Both the position numbers and the translations under genes were made by a program. Shown here in pieces: positions 8,925-17,187 of a stretch of DNA of 64,000 nucleotides. Within the stretch, counting starts at the first letter, position 1. The number at the start of each line of letters is the position of its first letter. Location of the stretch: positions 1 through 64,000 of the forward strand of contig NZ_FRCQ01000026.1 of the NCBI RefSeq assembly GCF_900142965.1, in the 5' to 3' direction. The notes under the pieces are model-generated. The model searched no databases and was not told where the DNA came from. It saw only the letters and a list, made by a program, of their open reading frames with translations. This stretch comes from Rhizobacter sp. OV335 (GTDB lineage: Bacteria; Pseudomonadota; Gammaproteobacteria; Burkholderiales; Burkholderiaceae_C).

Positions 8925-10361
8925 TCAAGCCAGCGTGTACGCCGTCTTGACCGTGGTGTAGAACTCTGCGGCGTAGCGGCCCTGCTCGCGCGGGCCATGG
9001 CTCGACCCCTTGCGGCCGCCGAACGGCACGTGGTAGTCGACGCCGGCGGTCGGCAGGTTGACCATCACCATGCCGACCTTGGCCTGCCGCTTGAACTGGG
9101 TCGACAGCTTCAGCGATTGGGTGACGACGCCGGCGCACAGGCCGAACGGCGTGTCGTTGGCGAGCGCGACGGCATGCTCGAAGCCGTCGGCCTTCAGCAC
9201 GCAGGCGACCGGCCCGAAGATTTCCTCGCGCGCCACGCGGTGCTGCGGCTGCGCGAGCAGCAGCGCCGGCGCCATGAAGTGCCCGCGCGTCGCGCGCTGC
9301 AGCAGCTCGCCGCCGGTGACGAGTTCGGCGCCTTCGTTGCGCGCGATCTCCAGATAGCTGAGGTTGGTGTCGAGCTGGCTGCGGTCGACCACCGGGCCGA
9401 TGTCGATGCCGCGCTCCAGCGCATGGCCGACCTTCAGCGCGAGCGTGCGCTGGCGCATCTTCGTGACGAAGCGGTCGTGCACCGTCGCGTCGACGATGAT
9501 CCGGCTGGACGCGGTGCAGCGCTGGCCGGTCGAGAAGAAGGCGCCCTGCACCGCGCATTCGACAGCCTGGTCGAGGTCGGCGTCGGCCAACACCACCAGC
9601 GGGTTTTTCCCGCCCATCTCGAGCTGCACCTTGGCGCGTCGTGCGGTGGCGGCCTTCAGGATCTGCTCGCCGGTGCCCACCGAGCCGGTGAAGCTGATCG
9701 CGTCGACGAGCGGGCTGTCGACCATCGCCTGGCCCACTTGGCGGCCGCTGCCCATCACCAGGTTGAACACGCCCGCCGGCAGCCCGGCGCGGCTGATGAT
9801 CTCGGCCAGCGCGGCGGCGCAGGCCGGCACCAGCTCGGCCGGCTTGAAGACGACGCTGTTGCCGTAGGCCAGCGCCGGCGCGATCTTCCATGCGGGAATC
9901 GCGAGCGGGAAATTCCACGGCGCGATGATGCCGACCACGCCGACCGGTTCGCGCGTGATGTCGACCTCGACGCCCGGCCGCACCGACGGCAGGTGCTCGC
10001 CGGCCGCGCGCAGCGCCTCGCCGGCGAAGAACTTGAAGATGTTGCCGGCGCGCGCGGCCTCGCCGATCGCCTCGGGCAGGGTCTTGCCTTCCTCGCGCGC
10101 CAGCAGCTGGCCGAGTTCGTCCTTGCGGGCGAGGATCTCGCTGCCGATCTGGTCGAGCGCATCGGCACGGCGCTGCGGCGTGCTCAGGCCCCAGGCCGGC
10201 GCGGCATCGGCCGCGGCGCGGATCGCGACCTCGGCCTGGTTGCCGTCGGCGCGGGCGTACTCGGCCACCACCTCGTCCAGGTCGGACGGGTTGCTGCTCA
10301 TGCCGGTCGTGACACCGGTCTCCCAGCGGCCGTTGATGTAGTTCTTGTAGCTTTGCGCCAT
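8925..10361 (-). CDS. Aldehyde dehydrogenase, probable 2-oxoglutarate semialdehyde dehydrogenase
   Basis: A 478-residue NAD(P)-dependent aldehyde dehydrogenase. Visible landmarks are the APWNFPLAIPAWKIAPAL substrate/cofactor loop, FTGSVGTG, the general-base region LEMGGKNP, and the catalytic cysteine C282 in STGQRCTAS. It lies 13 bases after the araD1-type gene in the same operon. In the non-phosphorylative pentose pathway the last step oxidises 2,5-dioxopentanoate to 2-oxoglutarate, and this enzyme fits that role by position. Substrate assignment is inference; the fold is certain. ATG 10361 (MAQSYKNYING) is chosen over GTG 10368-10370. Confidence 0.85.
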   Translation of the reverse strand: MAQSYKNYINGRWETGVTTGMSSNPSDLDEVVAEYARADGNQAEVAIRAAADAAPAWGLSTPQRRADALDQIGSEILARKDELGQLLAREEGKTLPEAIGEAARAGNIFKFFAGEALRAAGEHLPSVRPGVEVDITREPVGVVGIIAPWNFPLAIPAWKIAPALAYGNSVVFKPAELVPACAAALAEIISRAGLPAGVFNLVMGSGRQVGQAMVDSPLVDAISFTGSVGTGEQILKAATARRAKVQLEMGGKNPLVVLADADLDQAVECAVQGAFFSTGQRCTASSRIIVDATVHDRFVTKMRQRTLALKVGHALERGIDIGPVVDRSQLDTNLSYLEIARNEGAELVTGGELLQRATRGHFMAPALLLAQPQHRVAREEIFGPVACVLKADGFEHAVALANDTPFGLCAGVVTQSLKLSTQFKRQAKVGMVMVNLPTAGVDYHVPFGGRKGSSHGPREQGRYAAEFYTTVKTAYTLA

Positions 10362-10374
10362 GGCTCGCACCGGG

Positions 10375-11376
10375 TTAGAGGGCGCGCACGCCGCCGATCG
10401 CGAAGCCGCGGTCGACCAGTGCGAGCGGGTTCACGAGCGGCGCGCCGAGCGCCGGCAGGTCGATCTCGAAGCGGTCGCCCGGCTCGACGCGGAGGTTGTC
10501 GCTGAAGCTGAGCGTCGCGGTGCCGAAGAAGTGCAGGTGCACGTCGCCCGGCTGGCGGTGCGCCGCGTACTTGAAGTGGTGGTATTCGAGGTTGGCCAGC
10601 GAATGGCACATGTTGGCCTCGCCGGTCAGGAAGGGCTTCTCCCAGCGGATCTCGTTGCCGCGCCGGATGCGGCTCGTGCCTTCGAGGTGCGCCGGCAACG
10701 CGCCGCTGCGCAGCTCGGGACCGATCGCGCACACGCGCAGCTTCGAATGGGCCAGGTAGAGGTAGTTCTGGCGCTCGGTGACGTGGTCGGAGAATTCGTT
10801 GCCGATCGCGTAGCCCAGGCGGTACGGCTGGCCATCGGGGCCGATCACGTACAGGCCGACCAGCTCGGGCTCCTCGCCGCCGTCGAGGGCGAAATCGGGC
10901 ATCGCGAGCGGCGCGCCGGGCGCCGCGACGATGCTGCCGTTGCCCTTGTAGAACCACTCGGGCTGCACGCCCGGCTGGCCGTCGGCCGGGCGGCCGCCGT
11001 CCATGCCCCACTTGAAGATGCGCATCGAATCCGACAGCGATTCCTCGCCGGCCGACAGCTTCTGGTGCATCGCGTCGCGCGCCGACGCGCTGCCGGTGTG
11101 CGTCAGGCCGGTGCCGGTGACGAGGCAGTGCGCGACATCGGGGTGCGCCAGCGGTGTCAGCACGCGCTGCTCGCGCAGCAGGGCGTCATAGGGCAGCGCC
11201 TCGCCGCTGAGGGCCGGCTGCGCCAGCACGTCGACCGACACCCGGCGCGCGATCGCCGCCAGCGCCAGTTCATAGCTGCTGACGAAACCGCCGACCGCGC
11301 GGACCGAACGGCCGTCGTCCGCGACGCAACCCACATGCTGCGTGCCGTTGTCGGCGAGGAACTGGATCAGTCTCAT
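10375..11376 (-). CDS. araD1: FAH-superfamily sugar-acid dehydratase, AraD1/GguC family
   Basis: A 333-residue protein of the fumarylacetoacetate hydrolase superfamily, GguC/AraD1 branch. The metal-binding region is visible around GDGGEEPELVG (acidic cluster) and GYAIGNEFSDHVTE. Members of this branch are known as alternative L-2-keto-3-deoxypentonate dehydratases giving 2,5-dioxopentanoate. The position directly before the aldehyde dehydrogenase and beside chvE-gguAB agrees, since GguC is named after that locus. No DHDPS-type AraD is seen in the window, so this is the likely second dehydratase. It is the first gene of the minus-strand run and is divergent from the LysR gene. Confidence 0.82.
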   Translation of the reverse strand: MRLIQFLADNGTQHVGCVADDGRSVRAVGGFVSSYELALAAIARRVSVDVLAQPALSGEALPYDALLREQRVLTPLAHPDVAHCLVTGTGLTHTGSASARDAMHQKLSAGEESLSDSMRIFKWGMDGGRPADGQPGVQPEWFYKGNGSIVAAPGAPLAMPDFALDGGEEPELVGLYVIGPDGQPYRLGYAIGNEFSDHVTERQNYLYLAHSKLRVCAIGPELRSGALPAHLEGTSRIRRGNEIRWEKPFLTGEANMCHSLANLEYHHFKYAAHRQPGDVHLHFFGTATLSFSDNLRVEPGDRFEIDLPALGAPLVNPLALVDRGFAIGGVRAL

Positions 11377-11444
11377 GGGGCAGTCGGTTCCCGGTCTGGC
11401 GAGCGAGGCTCGGGTGAAGGTGCCGCATCCTAATGAGGTGAGCT

Positions 11445-11463
11445 ATAACTTTCTAATAGTTAT
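11445..11463. promoter_or_regulatory. Candidate LysR operator between araD1 and the gbpR-like gene
   Basis: A perfect inverted repeat ATAACT-N7-AGTTAT in an AT-rich patch of the 170-base divergent intergenic region. It contains the T-N11-A pattern typical of LysR-family binding sites and lies between the two divergent starts. Binding by the adjacent LysR protein is inferred. Confidence 0.6.
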
Positions 11464-11546
11464 TTGCCGAAAACACATATACGATCCGGCATCGATAAAA
11501 ACCCTAGTGGCGTCCTCGAAGGCGCCCATTGAGACAGCGCCCTCGC

Positions 11547-12515
11547 ATGACGAACTACACCCACTGGTTCATCCGCGCCCGCCTGAAGACGAGGCAGCTG
11601 TTGCTGCTGGTGGCGCTCGACGAAGAGGGCAACATCCACCGCGCGGCCCAGGTGCTCAACATGACGCAGCCGGCCGCGTCGAAGCTGCTGAAGGACCTGG
11701 AGGACGTGCTCGAGGTGCCGCTGTTCGAGCGGCTGCCGCGCGGCATGCGGCCCACCTGGTACGGCGAGACGATGATCCGCCACGCGCGGGTTGCGCTCAG
11801 CAGCCTGAACCAGGCGCACGACGAGCTGGAGGCGATCAAGGCCGGGCGTTTCGGGCAGGTCAGCGTCGGCGCGATCACCGCGCCCGGGCTGGTGCTGCTG
11901 CCGCCGGCGGTGGCGCTGGTGAAGCAGTCGCACCCCAGCCTGCGCATCGGCGTGCAGATCGAGACCAGCGACGTGCTGCTCGAGCGGCTGGCGCAGGGCA
12001 AGCTCGACATGCTGGTGGCGCGGCTGTTCGCACAGCACGACAAGACCGATTTGCGCTACGAGACGCTGACCGAGGAGCCGGTGTGCGCGATCACGCGGCC
12101 GGGGCACCCGCTGCTGTCGGTGGCGCACCTGGGGCTGCGCGACGTGGTGAGCGCCGGCTGGATCGTGTCGCCCAGCGGCAGCGTGCTGCGGCACCGCTTC
12201 GACCTGATGTTCCAGGAAGACGGGCTGGAGGCACCGATGAACGTGATCGAGACCTCGGCGCTGCTGTTCATGACGAAGATGCTGCAACAGAGCGACATGA
12301 TCGCGGTGGTGGCGACCGACGTGGCGCGCTACTACGCGGCGCACGGCATCGTGTCGATGCTGCCGATCGCGCTGCCCTGCCAGATGGATGCGTTCGGCAT
12401 CATCACCCGCACCGACCGGCTGCTGTCGCCGGCGGCGAAGGTGATGCTGAAGGCGTTGAAGACGACGGCGGTCACCGTCTACGGCGCCAAGTTCGACCTC
12501 GGCGCCGAGGCGTGA
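11547..12515 (+). CDS. gbpR: LysR-family regulator of the sugar cluster, GbpR-like
   Basis: A 322-residue LysR regulator. The N-terminal winged helix-turn-helix reads NIHRAAQVLNMTQPAASKLLKDLE (about residues 25-48), followed by a co-inducer domain. The start MTNYTHWFIRARLKTRQLLLL resembles GbpR, the LysR protein next to chvE in Agrobacterium, which adjusts chvE expression to sugars. It is divergent from the araD1-to-porin run, with a palindromic site between. ATG 11547 is chosen over TTG 11529 because it matches the family start. It very likely controls the transport and catabolic genes; the inducer is unknown. Confidence 0.82.
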   Translation: MTNYTHWFIRARLKTRQLLLLVALDEEGNIHRAAQVLNMTQPAASKLLKDLEDVLEVPLFERLPRGMRPTWYGETMIRHARVALSSLNQAHDELEAIKAGRFGQVSVGAITAPGLVLLPPAVALVKQSHPSLRIGVQIETSDVLLERLAQGKLDMLVARLFAQHDKTDLRYETLTEEPVCAITRPGHPLLSVAHLGLRDVVSAGWIVSPSGSVLRHRFDLMFQEDGLEAPMNVIETSALLFMTKMLQQSDMIAVVATDVARYYAAHGIVSMLPIALPCQMDAFGIITRTDRLLSPAAKVMLKALKTTAVTVYGAKFDLGAEA

Positions 12516-13298
12516 TCAGGACCAGCCGGCGTCGACCTTGAACTCCTGCGCGGTGCACATCGCGCTGTCGTCCGCTGCCAGGAACAGCACCATCCGCGCC
12601 ACGTCCCCGGGCTGCAGCTTGTCCGGCAGGCACTGGTTGCGCTTCAGCACCTGCTCGCTCTCGGCGGTGAACCACAGCTTCACCTGCCGCTCCGTCATCA
12701 CCCAGCCCGGCGACACCGTGTTGACGCGGATCCGGTGCTCGCCCAGCGGCTTGGCCAGCCCGCGCGTCAGCCCGTTCACCGCCGACTTCGCGATCGCGTA
12801 GCAGGGGTAGGCGCCGTCCTTGGTCTGCCAGCCGGTCGAGCCGAAATTGATCACCGAGCCGAAGCCCAGCCGCTTCATCCCCGGCACCACCGCCTGGATC
12901 GCGAAGAACGCCGGCCGCTCGTTGATCGACATGCGCTGGTCGTAGTACTCCGGCGTCACCGACTCCAGCGTGTGGCGGTCGTCGCTGGCCACGTTGTTGA
13001 CCAGCACCGCGAAGTCGCCGAGCGCCGCTTCGGCCTCGGCGATCGTCTTCTGCAGCGCCGGCACGTCGCGCACGTCGCAGGGCCGGAACCACGGCGCCGG
13101 ATGCCCGGCCGCCTCGACCTGCTGCACCAGCTCGCGGCTGGCCGCCTCGGCGACATCGACGAACGCCACCTGCGCGCCCTGCTCAGCGAATGCGCTGACG
13201 ATGGCCGCACCGATGCCGGTGCCTCCGCCGGTGATGAAAACGCGGCGTCCGCGCAGGCTGGGGAAGGTCGCCAGAGTGCTTGTCGTGGCACTTGCCAT
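12516..13298 (-). CDS. SDR-family sugar 1-dehydrogenase (probable pentose/galactose dehydrogenase)
   Basis: A 260-residue short-chain dehydrogenase. The N-terminal cofactor site is ITGGGTGIG (residues 23-31) and the catalytic region has FGSTGW and the Tyr-x-x-x-Lys pair in YAIAK. It is about the normal length for the family. It is convergent with the LysR gene and divergent from the IlvD-type dehydratase. With the SMP-30 lactonase it can perform the first two steps of non-phosphorylative sugar oxidation: aldose to aldonolactone, then to aldonate. L-arabinose, D-xylose and D-galactose are all possible substrates and cannot be separated by sequence alone. Confidence 0.82.
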   Translation of the reverse strand: MASATTSTLATFPSLRGRRVFITGGGTGIGAAIVSAFAEQGAQVAFVDVAEAASRELVQQVEAAGHPAPWFRPCDVRDVPALQKTIAEAEAALGDFAVLVNNVASDDRHTLESVTPEYYDQRMSINERPAFFAIQAVVPGMKRLGFGSVINFGSTGWQTKDGAYPCYAIAKSAVNGLTRGLAKPLGEHRIRVNTVSPGWVMTERQVKLWFTAESEQVLKRNQCLPDKLQPGDVARMVLFLAADDSAMCTAQEFKVDAGWS

Positions 13299-13362
13299 GG
13301 GGGTTTGTCCTTGATCTATTGCAATTCGGGTATGTGAGAAGCGAATTTAATTATTTTTCTAT

Positions 13363-13380
13363 TATCAATGTGCCTTGATA
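13363..13380. promoter_or_regulatory. Candidate operator in the SDR/dehydratase divergent promoter
   Basis: A perfect palindrome TATCAA-N6-TTGATA lies in the AT-rich middle of the 149-base region between the divergent SDR and IlvD-type genes. It differs from the ATAACT palindrome near the gbpR-like gene, so a different regulator may bind it. The assignment is inferred from position and symmetry. Confidence 0.5.
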
Positions 13381-13447
13381 CGATCCGCCGCGTCAAGAGC
13401 CTCGTACGACAACCGACGAGACCCGCCCTCCGGAGACAACAGACCCC

Positions 13448-15181
13448 ATGGATTCGAAGAAACCGCCCGCTCCGCCGAAGCGGCGCAGCCAAGCCTGGTT
13501 CGGCAAGCAGGACCGCGACGGCTTCGTGCACCGCAGCTGGCTGAAGAACCAGGGCTACCCGCACGACCTGCTCGACGGCCGCCCGATCATCGGCATCTGC
13601 AACACCTGGAGCGAGCTGACGCCCTGCAACGGGCACTTCCGCGAGCTGGCCGAATTCGTCAAGCGCGGCGTCTACGAGGCCGGCGGCTTCCCGCTCGAGT
13701 TCCCGGTGATGTCGCTCGGCGAAACGCAGCTGCGCCCGACCGCGATGCTGTTCCGCAACCTCGCGAGCATGGACGTCGAGGAATCGATCCGCGGCAACCC
13801 GATCGACGGCGTCGTGCTGCTGATGGGCTGCGACAAGACCACGCCGTCGCTGATGATGGGCGCGGCCAGCTGCGACCTGCCGACCATCGGCCTGTCGGGC
13901 GGGCCGATGCTGAACGGCAAGTTCCGCGGCAAGGACATCGGCTCGGGCACCGGCGTGTGGCAGATGAGCGAGATGGTGCGCGCCGGCGAGATGACGATGG
14001 ACGAGTTCACCGCCGCCGAATCGTGCATGCACCGCTCCAAGGGCAGCTGCATGACGATGGGCACCGCGTCGACGATGGCCAGCATGGTCGAGGCGCTCGG
14101 CATGTCGCTGCCGGAGAACGCGGCGATCCCCGCGGCCGACACGCGGCGCAACCGGCTCGCGCAGCTGACCGGCCGGCGTATCGTCGAGATGGTCAAGGAA
14201 GACCTGCGCATGTCGAAGATCCTGACGCGCGAGGCCTTCGAGAACGCGGTGCGCACCAACGCCGCGATCGGCGGCTCGACCAACGCGGTGATCCACCTGA
14301 TGGCGATCGCCGGGCGCATCGGCGTCAAGCTCGACCTGGACGACTGGGACAAGCTCGGTGCCGACGTGCCCTGCCTGGTGAACCTGCAGCCCTCGGGCAA
14401 GTTCCTGATGGAGGACTTCTACTATGCCGGCGGCCTGCCGGCGGTGCTGACGCAGATCACCGACAAGCTGCACACCGGCGCGCTGACCGCCAACGGCAAG
14501 ACGCTGGGCGAGAACATCGCCAACATCCCCTGCTACAACCGCGAGGTCATCATGACGCCCGCCGAGCCGTTCATGGCGTCGGCCGGCATCGCGGTGGTGA
14601 AGGGCAACCTGGCGCCGAACGGCGCGGTGATCAAGCCGTCGGCCGCGTCGGCGCATCTGCTGAAGCACCGCGGCCGCGCGGTGGTGTTCGAGACCATCGA
14701 GGACTTCCACGCGCGCATCGACGATCCCGAGCTGGACATCGACGAGAACTGCGTGATGGTGCTGAAGAACTGCGGCCCGAAGGGCTACCCCGGCATGGCC
14801 GAGGTCGGCAACATGCCGCTGCCGCCGAAGGTGCTGCAGAAGGGCATCACCGACATGGTCCGCATCTCGGATGCGCGCATGAGCGGCACCGCGTACGGCA
14901 CCGTTGTGCTGCACACCTCGCCGGAAGCGGCGGCCGGCGGCCCGCTGGCGCTGGTGCGCGACGGCGACATGATCGAACTCGACGTGCACGAGCGCCGGCT
15001 GCACCTGGAGGTGTCGGACGAAGAGCTGGCCGCGCGCCGCGCAAAATGGCAGCCGCCCGAACCGCCGAAGCGCGGCTGGTACAAGCTGTACGTCGAGCAC
15101 GTGCAGCAGGCCCACCTGGGCGCCGACCTCGACTTCCTGGTCGGCGGCAGCGGTGCCGAAGTGCCCCGCGATTCCCACTAG
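13448..15181 (+). CDS. araC: IlvD/Edd-family sugar-acid dehydratase (L-arabonate dehydratase type)
   Basis: A 577-residue Fe-S dehydratase. The cluster cysteines appear in TPCNGHF, MGCDKTTP and GSCMTMGTAS, the positions used by arabonate/xylonate dehydratases of the IlvD family. The opening KRRSQAWFGKQDRDGFVHRSWLKNQG is typical of the sugar-acid branch (about 580 residues) rather than of the amino-acid enzyme. It dehydrates a pentonate to 2-keto-3-deoxypentonate, the substrate expected for the AraD1-type protein. The lactonase gene follows after three bases. The symbol refers to the L-arabonate dehydratase, not to the AraC regulator; D-xylonate or D-galactonate remain possible. Confidence 0.86.
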   Translation: MDSKKPPAPPKRRSQAWFGKQDRDGFVHRSWLKNQGYPHDLLDGRPIIGICNTWSELTPCNGHFRELAEFVKRGVYEAGGFPLEFPVMSLGETQLRPTAMLFRNLASMDVEESIRGNPIDGVVLLMGCDKTTPSLMMGAASCDLPTIGLSGGPMLNGKFRGKDIGSGTGVWQMSEMVRAGEMTMDEFTAAESCMHRSKGSCMTMGTASTMASMVEALGMSLPENAAIPAADTRRNRLAQLTGRRIVEMVKEDLRMSKILTREAFENAVRTNAAIGGSTNAVIHLMAIAGRIGVKLDLDDWDKLGADVPCLVNLQPSGKFLMEDFYYAGGLPAVLTQITDKLHTGALTANGKTLGENIANIPCYNREVIMTPAEPFMASAGIAVVKGNLAPNGAVIKPSAASAHLLKHRGRAVVFETIEDFHARIDDPELDIDENCVMVLKNCGPKGYPGMAEVGNMPLPPKVLQKGITDMVRISDARMSGTAYGTVVLHTSPEAAAGGPLALVRDGDMIELDVHERRLHLEVSDEELAARRAKWQPPEPPKRGWYKLYVEHVQQAHLGADLDFLVGGSGAEVPRDSH

Positions 15182-15184
15182 TCG

Positions 15185-16102
15185 ATGACCTTGCCCTCGC
15201 CTGCCCTCGTGCCGAAGCTGTTGTCCGAACCCCGCGTGCTATGGCCCGCGGGCGCCACGCTCGGCGAGGGCACGCTGTGGTCGGCGCGGCGCCAGGCGCT
15301 GTACTGGGTCGACATCCTCGGCAGGACGCTGTACCGCTACCACCCGGCCACCGAGTCCCGCGAGCAGTGGTCGTTCGACGAGGAGATCTCGGCGCTGGCC
15401 GAGCGCGCCGAAGCACCCGGCCTGCTGGTGACGCTGCGCAGCGGCTTCGCGCTGTTCGACACCGACACCGGGCGGGTCCAGAAGCTGCTCGATCCCGAGG
15501 CACACCTGCCGGGCAACCGCTTCAACGACGGCAAGTGCGACCTGCAGGGCCGCTTCTGGGGCGGCACGATGGACTTCGGCTGCAAGGAGCCGACCGGCTC
15601 GCTGTACCGCTTCGACGCGAAGCGGCACTGCGAGAAGGTGTTCGATGCGCACTTCGCGGTGACCAACGGGCCGACCTGGTCGCTCGACGGGCGCACGATG
15701 TATTTCAACGAGACGGCCGAGCAGCGCATCCATGCGTTCGACTTCGACACCGCCACCGGGACGATCTCGAACCAGCGGCTGTGGCTGCGCTTCGCGAAGG
15801 GCGACGGCCACCCCGACGGCATGACGACCGACGCCGACGGGCGCTTGTGGATCGCGCACTGGGGCGCGGCCTGCGTGACCTGCCACGATCCGGTCAGCGC
15901 GAAGGAACTGCTGCGCATCGCGCTGCCGACCAGCCACATCACCAACGTGGCGTTCGGCGGGCCGCAGCTGCGCACGCTGTTCATCACCAGCGCGCGCTTC
16001 GAGTTGAGTGACGAGCAGCTGGCGGCGCAGCCGTTGGCGGGCGCGCTGTTCTCGGTGGAGGTTGACGTTTCCGGACGCCCTGCGACAGCCTGGGAAGGCT
16101 GA
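15185..16102 (+). CDS. SMP-30/gluconolactonase-family sugar lactonase
   Basis: A 305-residue six-bladed propeller lactonase. Family landmarks are LGEGTLWSARRQALYWVDI near the N-terminus (metal-binding Glu), GNRFNDGKCDLQGRFWGGTM (metal-binding Asn and Asp region) and GHPDGMTTDADGRLWIAHW (catalytic Asp). It lies three bases after the dehydratase gene, so the two are co-transcribed. It hydrolyses the aldonolactone made by the sugar dehydrogenase. Together the five enzymes in the cluster give sugar to lactone to aldonate to keto-deoxy acid to dioxopentanoate to 2-oxoglutarate. Confidence 0.88.
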   Translation: MTLPSPALVPKLLSEPRVLWPAGATLGEGTLWSARRQALYWVDILGRTLYRYHPATESREQWSFDEEISALAERAEAPGLLVTLRSGFALFDTDTGRVQKLLDPEAHLPGNRFNDGKCDLQGRFWGGTMDFGCKEPTGSLYRFDAKRHCEKVFDAHFAVTNGPTWSLDGRTMYFNETAEQRIHAFDFDTATGTISNQRLWLRFAKGDGHPDGMTTDADGRLWIAHWGAACVTCHDPVSAKELLRIALPTSHITNVAFGGPQLRTLFITSARFELSDEQLAAQPLAGALFSVEVDVSGRPATAWEG

Positions 16103-16108
16103 GCCGTC

Positions 16109-16375
16109 CTACTTCCCGAAGAAGTGCTGGAAGATTTCCGGCTCGTCGACTTCGCGCATCGACAGGCCGTCGAGCGCTTCGCGGAACGGCTTCGGCGGCG
16201 CGATGGTGTCCATCAGGCTGGCCGGCATCGTGTTCTTCCACGCCGCGCCGCCCTCGTGATCTTCACCGGTGCGACGGACGGCCAGCTTCGGCATCTCTTC
16301 CCATTCGATGGCGTCGTTGGACGGCAGCGGACGGAACTGGATGGTCAGGGCTTGCGGGGCGGTCGAGCGGTTCAT
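16109..16375 (-). CDS. Small hypothetical protein
   Basis: An 88-residue protein, MNRSTAPQALTIQF at the start and EPEIFQHFFGK at the end, with no signal peptide or membrane segment. The composition is normal for a soluble acidic/neutral protein. It is convergent with the lactonase gene (six bases apart) and divergent from the acetyltransferase. The ATG at 16375 is chosen because the longer open frame upstream is opposite the acetyltransferase gene and reads as an Arg-rich shadow. I do not recognise a family. Confidence 0.55.
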   Translation of the reverse strand: MNRSTAPQALTIQFRPLPSNDAIEWEEMPKLAVRRTGEDHEGGAAWKNTMPASLMDTIAPPKPFREALDGLSMREVDEPEIFQHFFGK

Positions 16376-16525
16376 GGTGTCGGGGCGGTGTCGGACAAGT
16401 GGTGCAGCGATGGGATGAAGCGTAGCCGCCGCACCCCGTCCGCAAGCCCGCGATAAGCGGCAGCAACGCCCTTCACTTCCAGAGTCGAGAGGCTTTCGGC
16501 AGTCGGCTGGGACAGAATCGCGCGC

Positions 16526-17080
16526 ATGCCACTGACCGCCCCTGCCCCGATCGAAACACCGCGCCTGGTGGTGCGGCAGATCACCGAAGCCGACCTGCCC
16601 GGCCTGATGGCCGTCAACGGCGACGACACGGTGACGCAGTTCCTGCCGTACGCGACCTGGCGCTCGATCGACGACGCCACCGCCTGGTACCAACGCATCG
16701 CCGGCATCCAGGCGACCGGCAACGCGGTGCAGTTCGTGATCCTGTCGCGCGACGACGCGACGGTGATCGGCGCCGGCCTGCTGTTCAACTTCAACGAGGG
16801 CAGCGCCCGCGCCGAACTCGGCTACGTGCTGGGCCGCGCGCACTGGGGCCGTGGCTTGGCGCGCGAGGCGGTCGGCGCGCTGGTCGGCGTCGCGTTCGGA
16901 TCGATGGGCGTGCGCCGCCTGGAAGCCGAGGTCAATCCGCTGAACCGGGCGTCGGTGCGCTTGCTGCAATCGCTCGGCTTCACGCGCGAGGGGCTGCTGC
17001 GCCAGCGCTGGGTCGGCAAGGGCGCGACCTACGACGTCGAACTGCACGGGCTGCTGCGCGACGAGTTCCGTTCGCCCTGA
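16526..17080 (+). CDS. GNAT acetyltransferase, RimJ/RimL type
   Basis: A 184-residue N-acetyltransferase. It opens with IETPRLVVRQITEADLPGLM, typical of the RimJ/RimL/YdaF group, and has the acetyl-CoA motif ELGYVLGRAHWGRGLAREAV near residues 95-115, then RLEAEVNPLNRASVRLLQSLGF. The target is unknown; such enzymes modify ribosomal-protein N-termini, amino acids or small amines. Its last codons and the stop codon lie within a dispersed intergenic repeat (17069-17159), so the repeat now supplies the C-terminal residues FRSP. Confidence 0.85.
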   Translation: MPLTAPAPIETPRLVVRQITEADLPGLMAVNGDDTVTQFLPYATWRSIDDATAWYQRIAGIQATGNAVQFVILSRDDATVIGAGLLFNFNEGSARAELGYVLGRAHWGRGLAREAVGALVGVAFGSMGVRRLEAEVNPLNRASVRLLQSLGFTREGLLRQRWVGKGATYDVELHGLLRDEFRSP

Positions 17081-17159
17081 GCCTGTCGAAGGGCCTGCTC
17101 GCATCGCACAAGGCTTCGACAGGCTCAGCCCGACCCTTCGACAAGCTCAGGGCGAACGG
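17069..17159. repeat. Dispersed palindromic repeat of the GAGCCTGTCGAAGG type
   Basis: Contains TTCGCCCTGAGCCTGTCGAA, then GGCTTCGACAGGCTCAG, then CCCTTCGACAAGCTCAGGGC, that is, one copy followed by inverted copies. The outer arms (CCGTTCGCCCTGAG at the left, CTCAGGGCGAACGG at 17146-17159) are perfect reverse complements and can fold into a long hairpin. This sequence type is widespread between genes in Burkholderiales. It overlaps the end of the acetyltransferase gene. Confidence 0.85.
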
Positions 17160-17187
17160 AGATTGGATTGCTTGCGACAATCCCACC

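Noticed and set aside
16376-17104. A longer minus-strand protein extending the 88-residue hypothetical over the acetyltransferase gene
   Set aside because: The extension is an Arg/Ala-rich antisense reading of the acetyltransferase, which has clear GNAT motifs.
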